Assembly: GCF_030068605.1 (NCBI RefSeq)
Contig: NZ_JASJOU010000012.1
Location: 62,001-126,000, forward strand
Length of the DNA stretch: 64,000 bases
DNA from: Xanthocytophaga agilis
GTDB lineage: Bacteria; Bacteroidota; Bacteroidia; Cytophagales; 172606-1
Reading direction: 5' to 3'
Shown one piece after another: positions 1-7,697 of this stretch. The translations under genes and the position numbers were made by a program. The notes under the pieces are model-generated. The model did not search any database and was not told the origin of the DNA. It was given only the letters and a program-made list of their open reading frames with translations. The first letter of the stretch is position 1. Each line of letters opens with the position of its first letter.

Positions 1-342
1 TTTCCATCTGAAAAATTTGCAAATTATGTCCTTCCTGACCCTAAAAGGCCATTAGTAGAAGGTGATACCAATGGACATCAACAACAATGGGTAAAAGCAT
101 GTAAAAAGGGATATGGCACTTATACCAGTTCTGCCTTTAATGAATCTGGCCCGTTGACGGAAATGGTACTCATGGGCAATCTGGCTGTTAGATCTTTCTT
201 ATACAGAACACCAAGAGAACAAGGTGGCTTTGATTTTCCTGGGCGCAAAAAGTTGCTTTGGGATGGTGCTAATATGAAGATCACCAACTTTGATGTAGCA
301 AACCAGTTTGTTAAGCGCCAATATCGGGAGGGTTGGTCTTAG
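1..342 (+). CDS. Gfo/Idh/MocA-family oxidoreductase, C-terminal fragment
   Basis: The reading frame is open from base 1 to the TAG at 340-342, so the gene begins outside the window; about 113 residues are visible. The segment has the usual C-terminal signature of Bacteroidota Gfo/Idh/MocA dehydrogenases: a QQWVKACKKG stretch, then SSAFNESGPLTEMVLMGNLA, FPGRKKLLWDG and the ending VKRQYREGW. The family uses NAD(P) to oxidise sugars or polyols, and many Bacteroidota members are exported. The Rossmann domain and any signal peptide are not visible, so substrate and location are unknown. The following gene starts 3 bases after this stop and is probably co-transcribed. Confidence 0.75.
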   Translation, partial: FPSEKFANYVLPDPKRPLVEGDTNGHQQQWVKACKKGYGTYTSSAFNESGPLTEMVLMGNLAVRSFLYRTPREQGGFDFPGRKKLLWDGANMKITNFDVANQFVKRQYREGWS

Positions 343-345
343 AAG

Positions 346-1047
346 ATGTCAAACAGCAAATGGTCCCCAATTATAAAGAGTGCAGGATATCTGCTTCTGT
401 ATCTTTTTATCTTATGCTGGATTGCTTTTTATTCTCCCTGGCGTTTAAGCAAACATTGGTTACAGAATACACCTGAAAAATACAAGAAGGAACTAGCTGC
501 TATTCGAAGAGAGAGAAAAAAACTAACTCAACAAGCAAATAGCAGTAATAGTAGAACTGCTTTTGTAGAGGCCATAGACAATCACATATTTCCACATTGG
601 TATGGAACATTTTGGTCTTTTAATGGGACTACACAGGTTCCGGGACGAGGATCTATTGCCTGTGGATATTTCGTTACTACTGTTTTGCGTGATGCAGGAT
701 TAGAAATCAATCGTAGTGCACTAGCACAGATGCCTTCTGAACAAATGATTAAGGCCCTGATAAGTGAAGAACATATCAAACGATTTAGTAACAAATCGCT
801 GGAGGAATTTATCGCACAGATTGAGAAAACCGGAAAGGGTTTATATATAGTAGGTTTGGACAACCATACAGGTTTTCTTGTCAATGAAGGTAACGGTGTC
901 TATTTTGTCCATGCCAGTGGAGCCTATCCATTTTGCGTGATTCGTGAAAAGGCCAGCAGTGCATCTATCTTAAGAAAATCTAAGTATAGAATTATCGGTA
1001 GAATCAGTGAAGATAAATCGGTACTTAGAAGTTGGTTGAAAGTATGA
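346..1047 (+). CDS. Membrane-anchored NlpC/P60-like cysteine hydrolase-like protein (paralogue of 60111-60917)
   Basis: 233 residues. One hydrophobic segment (about 13-30) and a basic, probably coiled stretch (43-65) lead into a compact domain. The domain follows the NlpC/P60 order: WYGTFWSFNG (about 85-94), where that family has its Gx-P-Y-WGG motif; ACGYFVTTVLRDAGL with Cys106, matching DCSGF; NHTGFL with His174, matching HVGIY; and VHASG with His189. The same landmarks recur in the protein at 60111-60917, which supports a real family. NlpC/P60 enzymes cleave cell-wall peptides; here the usual Asp before the Cys is Ala, so activity is inferred. It follows the oxidoreductase by 3 bases. A plain hypothetical protein is the cautious alternative. 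Confidence 0.6.
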   Translation: MSNSKWSPIIKSAGYLLLYLFILCWIAFYSPWRLSKHWLQNTPEKYKKELAAIRRERKKLTQQANSSNSRTAFVEAIDNHIFPHWYGTFWSFNGTTQVPGRGSIACGYFVTTVLRDAGLEINRSALAQMPSEQMIKALISEEHIKRFSNKSLEEFIAQIEKTGKGLYIVGLDNHTGFLVNEGNGVYFVHASGAYPFCVIREKASSASILRKSKYRIIGRISEDKSVLRSWLKV

Positions 1048-1061
1048 TTATAGTAGAGTAC

Positions 1062-1105
1062 AAAAAGAAAAACCCCGCGCATCATTTAGCAGGGTTTTTC
1101 TTTTT
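1062..1105. terminator. Bidirectional hairpin terminator
   Basis: Arms of 17 bases (1062-1078 and 1089-1105, one mismatch) with a GC core (ACCCCGC/GCAGGGT) and flanking A and T runs. It lies between two convergent genes and can serve both. Confidence 0.8.
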
Positions 1106-3014
1106 ATTGTTGATTCACAGAATAAGTATTATTCTGAATGTTTATGTCTGGTATTTCCGGACTACCAAGATCAATCTTCTGGATAGACTTTGTATATTTT
1201 TTTGTAATGGCAAACTCTCTTACTCCACTTTGCCATACACGAGCTGTCTCATGATGTGTATCAGTTGTTCCATCTGTGAACGTAACAGTTAAGGTGATCG
1301 AAACAGGTAGTATACCATTGCGTCCAATGATGATTTTAGTGGTTTTTCCTGTTTCTACTTTCTTTATGCTTAGATCGCTATATCCTCTCTCAAAGAACCA
1401 AGGCTTCCAGAACCAGGTTAGATCTTCTTTGGTTGCATTATTGAATGTATAGAAAAAGTCATATGGAGAAGGGTGCTTACCATTCCAGCGATTCATATAC
1501 TCATTCAATACTTGTTTAAATTTATCCTTACCTAAAAGATCCTGCAATGTTGCATATGCTACAGCTGGGCGGAAATAGGAGGCAAAGCCGTAAGAGAGTT
1601 GGTTTTCCAGAATAGTGCTAGGCATCATCATTGGCATTTCCATCTCACGTCCATTAACGCTGGAAAGATACAATGCATTGTACTGTTGTGGATAAAATGT
1701 ATTGGCACCAATCTGGAAAGGAATTCCATTAGGTAAGAATTGTGCCCAACCTTCATCCATCCAGGCATATTTACGTTCATTAATACCCATATAAAATGGG
1801 AAGTAAGTATGTGCAATCTCATGTGCCACTACTTCTGCCGCTTCTTCCATTGGATAAGAGGCATCATTAACAAACATCGGGAACTCCATACCTCCTGAAC
1901 CATTAAAGATTGTCAGGTTTGGATACGGATAGGGTACACCTGGCATCTGTGTAGACAAATACTCAACAGATTGTTTGGAGAACTTAGCTATTTCATAAAA
2001 ATCCTTGGAGGCAGGATCATATACAGCACTAATGGCAGTCCGTCTGTTGGGTTCCGCTATTGCACTAGTAGCATCCCATAGATAGCGGTTGCTGGCTGCA
2101 AAAACAAAATCAGGTACATTTTCTGCCTTGAAGTGGTAATGAAGCTGAGCCTTATTTTGGGTAATGGATTTTTTCTGTAAATCTTCAGATGTGATAATAT
2201 GCGTAATCTCATCCGATTTCTTAGAGTTAATATATCGGGTTAAGTAGGTTTGAGTCAACGATTCGTCTGGATTCTGCCATACACCAGTACCCCATACTAT
2301 AAAGTTCTGAGGAACCTTTACTGTCACATCAAACGTAGAGAAATCATTGTAGAACTCTGTTTGCCCTTTATATTCAAGGCGGTCCCATCCATCTACATCG
2401 TCATATACAGCAACCTGAGGATACCAGTATGCGACCATAAATGTATTATCTCCATAAGTGCCTTCCCGGATATGAGTTTTGGCCGGAATCGTATATGTCC
2501 AGTTGATAGCTAATTTCAGGCTGGTTTTAGGATATAGAGGTTGACTGAGTTTTACAAACAAATTGGTTGTGCTATATCGTACCTGAGCACCTCTGCCTTG
2601 ACCAGGCTTAGTTTCTACTGAACGATTATTTACCTGCAATGAACTGATAGTAACTCCATCTGTGACATCGCCTGGATCTACATCTTCACCTCTGGCCGCC
2701 CCTTTCTTGAATAAATTAGGATATAACCGAATCACTACCTGACTTAGGGTATCATTGCTATTATTAAAATAGGTAATGGTTTCACTACCTTTGATTTCGC
2801 GCGTTGCAGGCACAAGTTCTACCTGAATGGCGTATTCTGATTTGTTTTGCCAGTAGTTGGGCCCTGGCTTTCCATCTGTACTGCGTGTCCCCTTAGCGTA
2901 GGCGTTCTGAAATTCCAGTGGAACATACAGATCTTCTACATGCTGGGCAATACCCTGTCCTGTAAAAATAACAGACTGAAGAACTGTAAGCAGTGTAAAA
3001 AAGGATTTCTTCAT
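1104..3014 (-). CDS. M1-family metallopeptidase, exported
   Basis: 636 residues with an N-terminal signal peptide ending near GIAQ (about 24). The gluzincin zinc site is intact: HEIAH at 398-402 and the third ligand Glu421 in DEGWAQF, which gives the HExxH-x18-E spacing of M1 aminopeptidases. The substrate-binding GxMEN motif appears as GGMEFP (about 374-379), a variation seen in Bacteroidota homologues. It is predicted to cut N-terminal residues from peptides in the periplasm or outside the cell. The family often reaches 600-650 residues in this phylum, so the length is normal. It is a single gene sharing a terminator with the convergent neighbour. Confidence 0.88.
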   Translation of the reverse strand: MKKSFFTLLTVLQSVIFTGQGIAQHVEDLYVPLEFQNAYAKGTRSTDGKPGPNYWQNKSEYAIQVELVPATREIKGSETITYFNNSNDTLSQVVIRLYPNLFKKGAARGEDVDPGDVTDGVTISSLQVNNRSVETKPGQGRGAQVRYSTTNLFVKLSQPLYPKTSLKLAINWTYTIPAKTHIREGTYGDNTFMVAYWYPQVAVYDDVDGWDRLEYKGQTEFYNDFSTFDVTVKVPQNFIVWGTGVWQNPDESLTQTYLTRYINSKKSDEITHIITSEDLQKKSITQNKAQLHYHFKAENVPDFVFAASNRYLWDATSAIAEPNRRTAISAVYDPASKDFYEIAKFSKQSVEYLSTQMPGVPYPYPNLTIFNGSGGMEFPMFVNDASYPMEEAAEVVAHEIAHTYFPFYMGINERKYAWMDEGWAQFLPNGIPFQIGANTFYPQQYNALYLSSVNGREMEMPMMMPSTILENQLSYGFASYFRPAVAYATLQDLLGKDKFKQVLNEYMNRWNGKHPSPYDFFYTFNNATKEDLTWFWKPWFFERGYSDLSIKKVETGKTTKIIIGRNGILPVSITLTVTFTDGTTDTHHETARVWQSGVREFAITKKYTKSIQKIDLGSPEIPDINIQNNTYSVNQQ

Positions 3015-3177
3015 GAATGGTTAAATGAAAATTAGAAGGTTTCTAGTAATAGATTTTGCTTTAATGCTTTTCTGCATCCAGAAATGTACTATAAAAACGA
3101 ACAAAAGTCATGCTGGTTTGTGCAATCTCCAAATTTTTATCAAATTGATTACATAGAATCATTTTAACAGAAAGAAA

Positions 3178-4227
3178 TTGGCCTTCATTAGCAGAAAGAA
3201 AAATATTTATCCGATCAATCAGGATTTACGAAAGTACCTTATCAAGTATGGGCGTGAAATCAAGCTACCAATTCACTATGATGACATAGCTCAGTTTGAC
3301 AATGCGATAACTTTATATGATAAAGAAGGGAAAGATACCCTCTGGGAAACAGTTTTTTATCCACCTCATCGCATTGATGAAATCTATCGTGGTCTTAAAG
3401 TAATGTATGTTGAGTTGAAGATAGGAGGGGACTTATCTGTAGCCCGGCATCTCACAGTAGATCGGGTAGACCTATGTGTATATGCCAATACCCGTCCTTT
3501 TCGAGTACGGATTGTCAATACGCTAAATGATAACTTCGACTATTTTTATATAAAACGGGCAGATGCTTCACGAATTTATGGCCTTGAACTGGAACATATT
3601 TTATCTCCTAACCGCATCAGCTATATCAGCAGTGGTGATACTGTTGTAGAAGAACATATAGCAGGAGTACCTGGCAATCAGTTTATTAAGAATCATCTTA
3701 AAGATAAGCACCTGAATAGTATACGTCTGGTGAAAGAATTTGTCAAGTTTAATGAACGTTGTTTTGTTCGATTACTGGGAGATATGCACAGTAGCAATTT
3801 TGTAATCATTGCTACTCAGGATTTTGATGAGATTCATTATCGCATTCGTGCCATTGACTTTGACCAGCAAAGTTATGAAGGTAAAAAAACAGTATTTCTC
3901 CCTCAATATTTTAAGCAAAACAATCCTATTATTGAACTAGGTTATTCAAGGCTTTCACCTGAAAGTGTACATCAGTATCAATCAGAAGAAAAGTCCATGA
4001 TTGCTAGTCGTTTGAATACTACAGGAAATCGCATTTTTGCTTTAACAGATGTAATGGCAGATGATGATATTGCCCCTTTTGAAAATGTAATGCATTTACG
4101 CAATCAATTAGCAAATCATTATGAAAACAGTGTTTTCTATGGATGTGAGAGCATGGGTGATATTGTAAAAGAAAGTTTGCGGTTAGTGCTGCGAGAGGTG
4201 GAGGAGTATCACCGGAATATTAGATGA
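3178..4227 (+). CDS. Protein-kinase-like/aminoglycoside-phosphotransferase-fold protein, TTG start
   Basis: 349 residues from a TTG start; the frame upstream is closed by a TAG at 3154-3156 and the first in-frame ATG is only at codon 76, so TTG is the best choice. I do not recognise a named family, but kinase-fold landmarks are visible. IKRADASRIYGLELEH (about 125-140) could supply the ATP lysine (Lys126) and its glutamate partner. VVEEHIAGVPG resembles a hinge. LLGDMHSSNF (199-208) looks like the HGDLHxxN catalytic loop with Asp202 and Asn207, and AIDFD (225-229) like the metal-binding DFD. A soluble kinase-like enzyme is inferred; the substrate is unknown. It is monocistronic. Confidence 0.6.
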   Translation: MAFISRKKNIYPINQDLRKYLIKYGREIKLPIHYDDIAQFDNAITLYDKEGKDTLWETVFYPPHRIDEIYRGLKVMYVELKIGGDLSVARHLTVDRVDLCVYANTRPFRVRIVNTLNDNFDYFYIKRADASRIYGLELEHILSPNRISYISSGDTVVEEHIAGVPGNQFIKNHLKDKHLNSIRLVKEFVKFNERCFVRLLGDMHSSNFVIIATQDFDEIHYRIRAIDFDQQSYEGKKTVFLPQYFKQNNPIIELGYSRLSPESVHQYQSEEKSMIASRLNTTGNRIFALTDVMADDDIAPFENVMHLRNQLANHYENSVFYGCESMGDIVKESLRLVLREVEEYHRNIR

Positions 4228-4255
4228 TACATATATCGTATATATTAAAGTTTGT

Positions 4256-4387
4256 TAACCTAAACTATATGCATGAATTTTTTTGCAGTTAATTCCACAC
4301 AAGCAGCATGCCTGCGATTAATTCTGTTCAAAACAATTTCTTACAGTTAATTGTATGCATCAGCAAATTTGCAGTTTACCTTATGTA
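4256..4387. repeat. Array of 18-bp dyad units at 28-29 bp pitch (array D)
   Basis: Five 18-base units start at 4256, 4284, 4313, 4342 and 4370 (steps 28, 29, 29, 28). Examples are TGCGATTAATTCTGTTCA at 4313 and TACAGTTAATTGTATGCA at 4342. A weaker sixth may start at 4397. The geometry equals that of the arrays at 21388, 54977 and 60992; the sequences are the most diverged of the four. It occupies the gap between convergent genes, before the terminator at 4503. Confidence 0.5.
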
Positions 4388-4502
4388 AAACTTTTTTGAC
4401 TCAATAACTTGTAGAATCCCTTTTCAGTTTATCATAATATATGGTTTAGTTCAAGCAAACTGATACATATAAGTATGCGCATGAGAATGAATCCAGCAAT
4501 GT

Positions 4503-4550
4503 CTTGTTTAAAAAATGCTCATCCTTTCGGATGAGCATTTTTTAAACAAG
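4503..4550. terminator. Perfect 22-bp-stem bidirectional terminator
   Basis: Two perfectly complementary 22-base arms (4503-4524 and 4529-4550) with a TTTC loop. The inner stem is GC-richer (GCTCATCC/GGATGAGC) and the flanks are A/T runs. It closes the convergent genes ending at 4227 and 4565. Confidence 0.85.
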
Positions 4551-4564
4551 TTATAAAATTGAGA

Positions 4565-5839
4565 TTATTCTGTAATTCTGAAGATCCAGGCGTTTTCATA
4601 TCCTTTCTCTGTACGGATCTGTCGTACACGTTCTCTGACTTCTTCCAGATTATTACCCACATAGATATATACATAATGGAATTGTCTATTGGAGTTAAAT
4701 CCTATCTTAGCATCATGACCTGATGCAATGACAGTGGCCATATATTTTCTGGCATTTTGTTCATAACGGAAAGCCCCTACAATCAAGTAGTTGCCTATTT
4801 CCATTTCCAGCGGATTCGGTGGCGGTGCCAACATTTTACGAACAATCTCTATACGGATAGATGTATCGATCTTAGGTGGAGTTACCCGAATAGTCCGATT
4901 GTTCAACTGTGTAAAGGCTGGTAAAGTGCGAATAGGTTGCTCCTGTTTTTTACCCAAATGGATGCCAAACTGTATTTCATGGGCAGGGTTGCCGTAGTTG
5001 CTTACATTGTTATTGGCAAGTTTGTAAGCATACCCAAAGCTAACTTTATTGAATGCCTTGAAGCCAGCCATAAAAAACATTCCATAATCCTGGCGATAAG
5101 CACCTCCTACCCAATATCCATCTTTGTAATTAACAACCGCATTGACTTCAAAAAATGGATCTTTCTGGTATTCATATTTCCGATACAATACCATCGGATG
5201 AATAACTACATCCGGTGTAGCGTTGATACGATAAGCTGCACTTAGCGTGTAATTTTCCAATGGTTTAAAGGTCCGTTGTAAACGCTGTCCATCACTTCCA
5301 ACCGTTGAATAGGGGGCAAGGCGTGGCAATGAAAGACCCAGTTGAAGATTTTTATACTGGTAAATAGCACCAATTCTCACATCTGCCCGATAGGTTTTAT
5401 TCATAGCTGCTAATATAGGATCTGCCAGTTCATCAGGAGTTAAATCAGCTGTATAGATCGAATTGTAGAAAAATCCGCCCGAGATCCCTACTTGTAAAAA
5501 GCTCTCCTTGCCAAAGTCCAGACGACGGGCAAACGTGATATATGCATTGGTGGTTTGTTGTACGCCTTGCCGGAAGTAGGAGATATTCGTACCAAAAGCA
5601 TACTGCCGCTGACGGAAAGGTGTATGAAAAGCAAAAGAGGCGTGTGCTGGTGGTGTCTCGATATGTCCGATTTGCTGACGATGAAAGCTGAGAAAGATAA
5701 CAGGATAGCCATTCATCCCAGCCGCTGCCCCATTTTCCAGATACATATTACTGAATGAATGGACATAAGGGGGCATATTTTGCGCCTGGACGGAATAACT
5801 TAATCCAAGAAAAAGAAATAAGATGTATATTTTTTTCAT
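4565..5839 (-). CDS. PorP/SprF-family T9SS outer-membrane protein with C-terminal SPOR-like domain
   Basis: 424 residues. After a signal peptide (ending VQAQ, about 19) comes the family hallmark of a short N-terminal region with YLENGAAAGMNG, followed by a predicted outer-membrane beta-barrel to about residue 300. Residues 346-424 form a separate unit (GNYLIVGAFRYEQNARKYMA, then YVYIYVGNNLEEVRERV and AWIFRI) with the repeat pattern of a SPOR domain, which in other proteins binds denuded peptidoglycan. PorP/SprF proteins act in T9SS export or cell-surface attachment of partner adhesins. The gene lies 30 bases after the type B cargo gene at 5870-6523, which is the likely partner. Confidence 0.85.
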   Translation of the reverse strand: MKKIYILFLFLGLSYSVQAQNMPPYVHSFSNMYLENGAAAGMNGYPVIFLSFHRQQIGHIETPPAHASFAFHTPFRQRQYAFGTNISYFRQGVQQTTNAYITFARRLDFGKESFLQVGISGGFFYNSIYTADLTPDELADPILAAMNKTYRADVRIGAIYQYKNLQLGLSLPRLAPYSTVGSDGQRLQRTFKPLENYTLSAAYRINATPDVVIHPMVLYRKYEYQKDPFFEVNAVVNYKDGYWVGGAYRQDYGMFFMAGFKAFNKVSFGYAYKLANNNVSNYGNPAHEIQFGIHLGKKQEQPIRTLPAFTQLNNRTIRVTPPKIDTSIRIEIVRKMLAPPPNPLEMEIGNYLIVGAFRYEQNARKYMATVIASGHDAKIGFNSNRQFHYVYIYVGNNLEEVRERVRQIRTEKGYENAWIFRITE

Positions 5840-5869
5840 ATAGGTTGTGGTGAGTCTGATTGTGTCGTT

Positions 5870-6523
5870 TTATTGAAGAAGAGAGAAACTACCTGTACGG
5901 TACTCCTTCTGATTTTCGTCCTTGATTACATAGTAATAAGCTCCATAACCAGCCCCTTGTCCATCCCAGACTTCGTCAGATGTAAAGTTTGTTTTTTCGA
6001 CCAGCTTTTTACCTTTTGAATCCATAACAATCACAGTATAATTCGGACGAGTACTTATATATTGTATATCCCATGTATCATTAAATCCATCTCCATTGGG
6101 AGTAAATATTTTCTTAGGTACTAAAACATAAGCGCCTGAAGGATTAGTAGTTACCCGAACCTCTACAATAGCAGTTGCTGATTCTCCATCACTGTTTGTG
6201 CCTGTAAGAGAAAATTTATAAGTGCCTTCCTTTAGATTGGATATATGAACTGTGAGAGAATCTGCATTTTCAAGTGTTGCTTCTGAGGGACCTGAAACCT
6301 GTTCCCATTTTAGAGTTACTACATCTAAACTCACAGATCCTTTTATTTCCGTTTCTGTTTCACCTATAAGCGGTACTATCGAGTCTACAATTACTGTGGG
6401 AGCCTGAAATGTGTAACCAACTGTTTTGTAAACTTTGGTTAAGACAGGAGAACTTGCTGATAAAGGTTGTGTTTCTGCTATGCAGAAAAGTACTCCTCCC
6501 AGCACGAAAAGAAATTGATTCAT
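5870..6523 (-). CDS. T9SS type B sorting-domain protein with PKD-like domain
   Basis: 217 residues: a signal peptide (to about 23), a PKD/Ig-like domain (about 45-128; LKEGTYKFSLTGTNSDGESA and VEVRV), then the C-terminal sorting domain from about 130. The sorting domain shows KIFTPNGDGFNDTWDI, IVMDSKGKKLVE and YYYVIKDENQKEYRTGSFSLL, the gliding-motility-associated (CHU_C) pattern recognised by the T9SS. It should be exported and held at the cell surface. It is small for such cargo, with one domain beyond the signal. It precedes the PorP/SprF gene by 30 bases, the usual cargo/partner arrangement. Confidence 0.85.
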   Translation of the reverse strand: MNQFLFVLGGVLFCIAETQPLSASSPVLTKVYKTVGYTFQAPTVIVDSIVPLIGETETEIKGSVSLDVVTLKWEQVSGPSEATLENADSLTVHISNLKEGTYKFSLTGTNSDGESATAIVEVRVTTNPSGAYVLVPKKIFTPNGDGFNDTWDIQYISTRPNYTVIVMDSKGKKLVEKTNFTSDEVWDGQGAGYGAYYYVIKDENQKEYRTGSFSLLQ

Positions 6524-6837
6524 AGTAAATGGATAAATAGAAAATTCAAAAATAGGTGGTATTTTGTATTTTTACCTGATATGCTCCTATCCATAAAATT
6601 GATAGGAACACAGTACAGTGTTAACAGATATATAATAAAACGATGATTATCAGATAAGTAGTCTTATACGGGTCAGTAAAATTTATGGATACATTTATTC
6701 ACAACTATTTTACTGAGTCTTTATAAATTGACTACAAGTCCGTTAAATATAGAACTTGAAACCAATTACAGTGTGCAAAATCTATTCCTCTATAAGTAGC
6801 ATTCATCCAATTCATTCAGATATAAAAAATACTACAG
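6524..6837. other. Divergent intergenic region, 314 bp
   Basis: AT-rich region between divergent genes (type B cargo leftward, GNAT rightward), so it must hold two promoters. I see no convincing TTG/TAnnTTTG pair. An interrupted inverted repeat TCCTATC/GATAGGA (6585-6591 and 6601-6607) could be an operator; the evidence is weak. Confidence 0.3.
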
Positions 6838-7278
6838 ATGCTTACAGTTCGCTACATTGATAATGAGGAAGAATTATTACAAGAGGCCTTTACAATCAGA
6901 GAGACAGTATTTGTAAAAGAGCAACATGTTTCTAAAGAAGAAGAATATGACGAGTTTGAAGCAAGCTCACGCCATTTTCTGGCTTATTATGAAGGCAATC
7001 CTTGTGGAACAGCCAGATGGCGTTACACAGAGAAAGGCATAAAGCTGGAGCGATTTGCCGTATTGGCAGAGTTTCGTAGTAAAAAAGTAGGCTCTGCCTT
7101 GCTTCAGGCTCTTTTAAAAGATGTTGCTGCACAAAATGATACTGCAGGAAAGCTCATTTATCTTCATGCTCAGGTAACTGCTATGCCATTCTATACACAT
7201 TTCGGATTTTCTCCGGTAGGGGAGATGTTCGAAGAATGTAACATCCAGCACTATAAAATGATTAAAACAACTATATAA
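6838..7278 (+). CDS. GNAT-family N-acetyltransferase
   Basis: 146 residues, the usual size of a single GNAT domain. The N-terminal ETVFVKEQHVSKEEEYDEFE resembles the ElaA/YjcF branch, in which a VFV-EQ-V segment precedes the acceptor site. LERFAVLAEFRSKKVGSALLQALL (about 70-93) is the acetyl-CoA pyrophosphate loop, with R-KK-VGSAL in place of R/Q-x-x-G-x-G/A. HAQVTAMPFYTHFGFSPVG (about 115-133) is motif B with the catalytic-region Tyr. It should acetylate a small-molecule or peptide amine using acetyl-CoA in the cytosol; the acceptor cannot be told. It is monocistronic. Confidence 0.85.
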   Translation: MLTVRYIDNEEELLQEAFTIRETVFVKEQHVSKEEEYDEFEASSRHFLAYYEGNPCGTARWRYTEKGIKLERFAVLAEFRSKKVGSALLQALLKDVAAQNDTAGKLIYLHAQVTAMPFYTHFGFSPVGEMFEECNIQHYKMIKTTI

Positions 7279-7375
7279 ATTGCATGAGGTATCATATAGA
7301 GGCGTATTACTATATGTGAGTACAACTTAACAGCTATTTTGATAGTGTATCTCTTCTATTAAAATGTTTATAGAG

Positions 7376-7418
7376 ATTCAACCATTTGATTTTTTATTTA
7401 AAAATCAAATGGTTGAAT
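7376..7418. repeat. Perfect 19-bp AT-rich inverted repeat in a 419-bp intergenic gap
   Basis: Arms 7376-7394 and 7400-7418 are exactly complementary around a 5-base loop (TATTT). It lies about 100 bases after the GNAT stop, in the gene-free gap 7279-7697. It may be a terminator, but no long T run follows on the plus strand and the stem is AT-rich, so a protein site is possible. I see nothing else definite in the gap. Confidence 0.6.
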
Positions 7419-7697
7419 ACTTTTATAGCCTATTTTTCTTTCTTCATTCAAAGGTTTTTACTAAAGAAACGACCTTTCTTACATCTGGTTACTTTTCTAT
7501 TATTTCTACATTAATTATAAAAACAGTAACTTTTCCAGCCAAAAGTGATAGATTATTTATCAGATAATCAATTGTTTATTAAAAACAGAAATAACTAACT
7601 CTCATTGCTACTACCGTTTTCTAACTAACAGAAAAACAATGGCAAAAACATAAAAAGCGAAAGCATTTGTCACTATTACTAAACTTTACACACGCTT

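Noticed and set aside
7364-7567. Small ORF of 67 codons in the gap before the SPFH gene
   Set aside because: It contains the perfect palindrome at 7376-7418, is Phe/Lys-rich as expected from AT-rich DNA, and resembles no protein.
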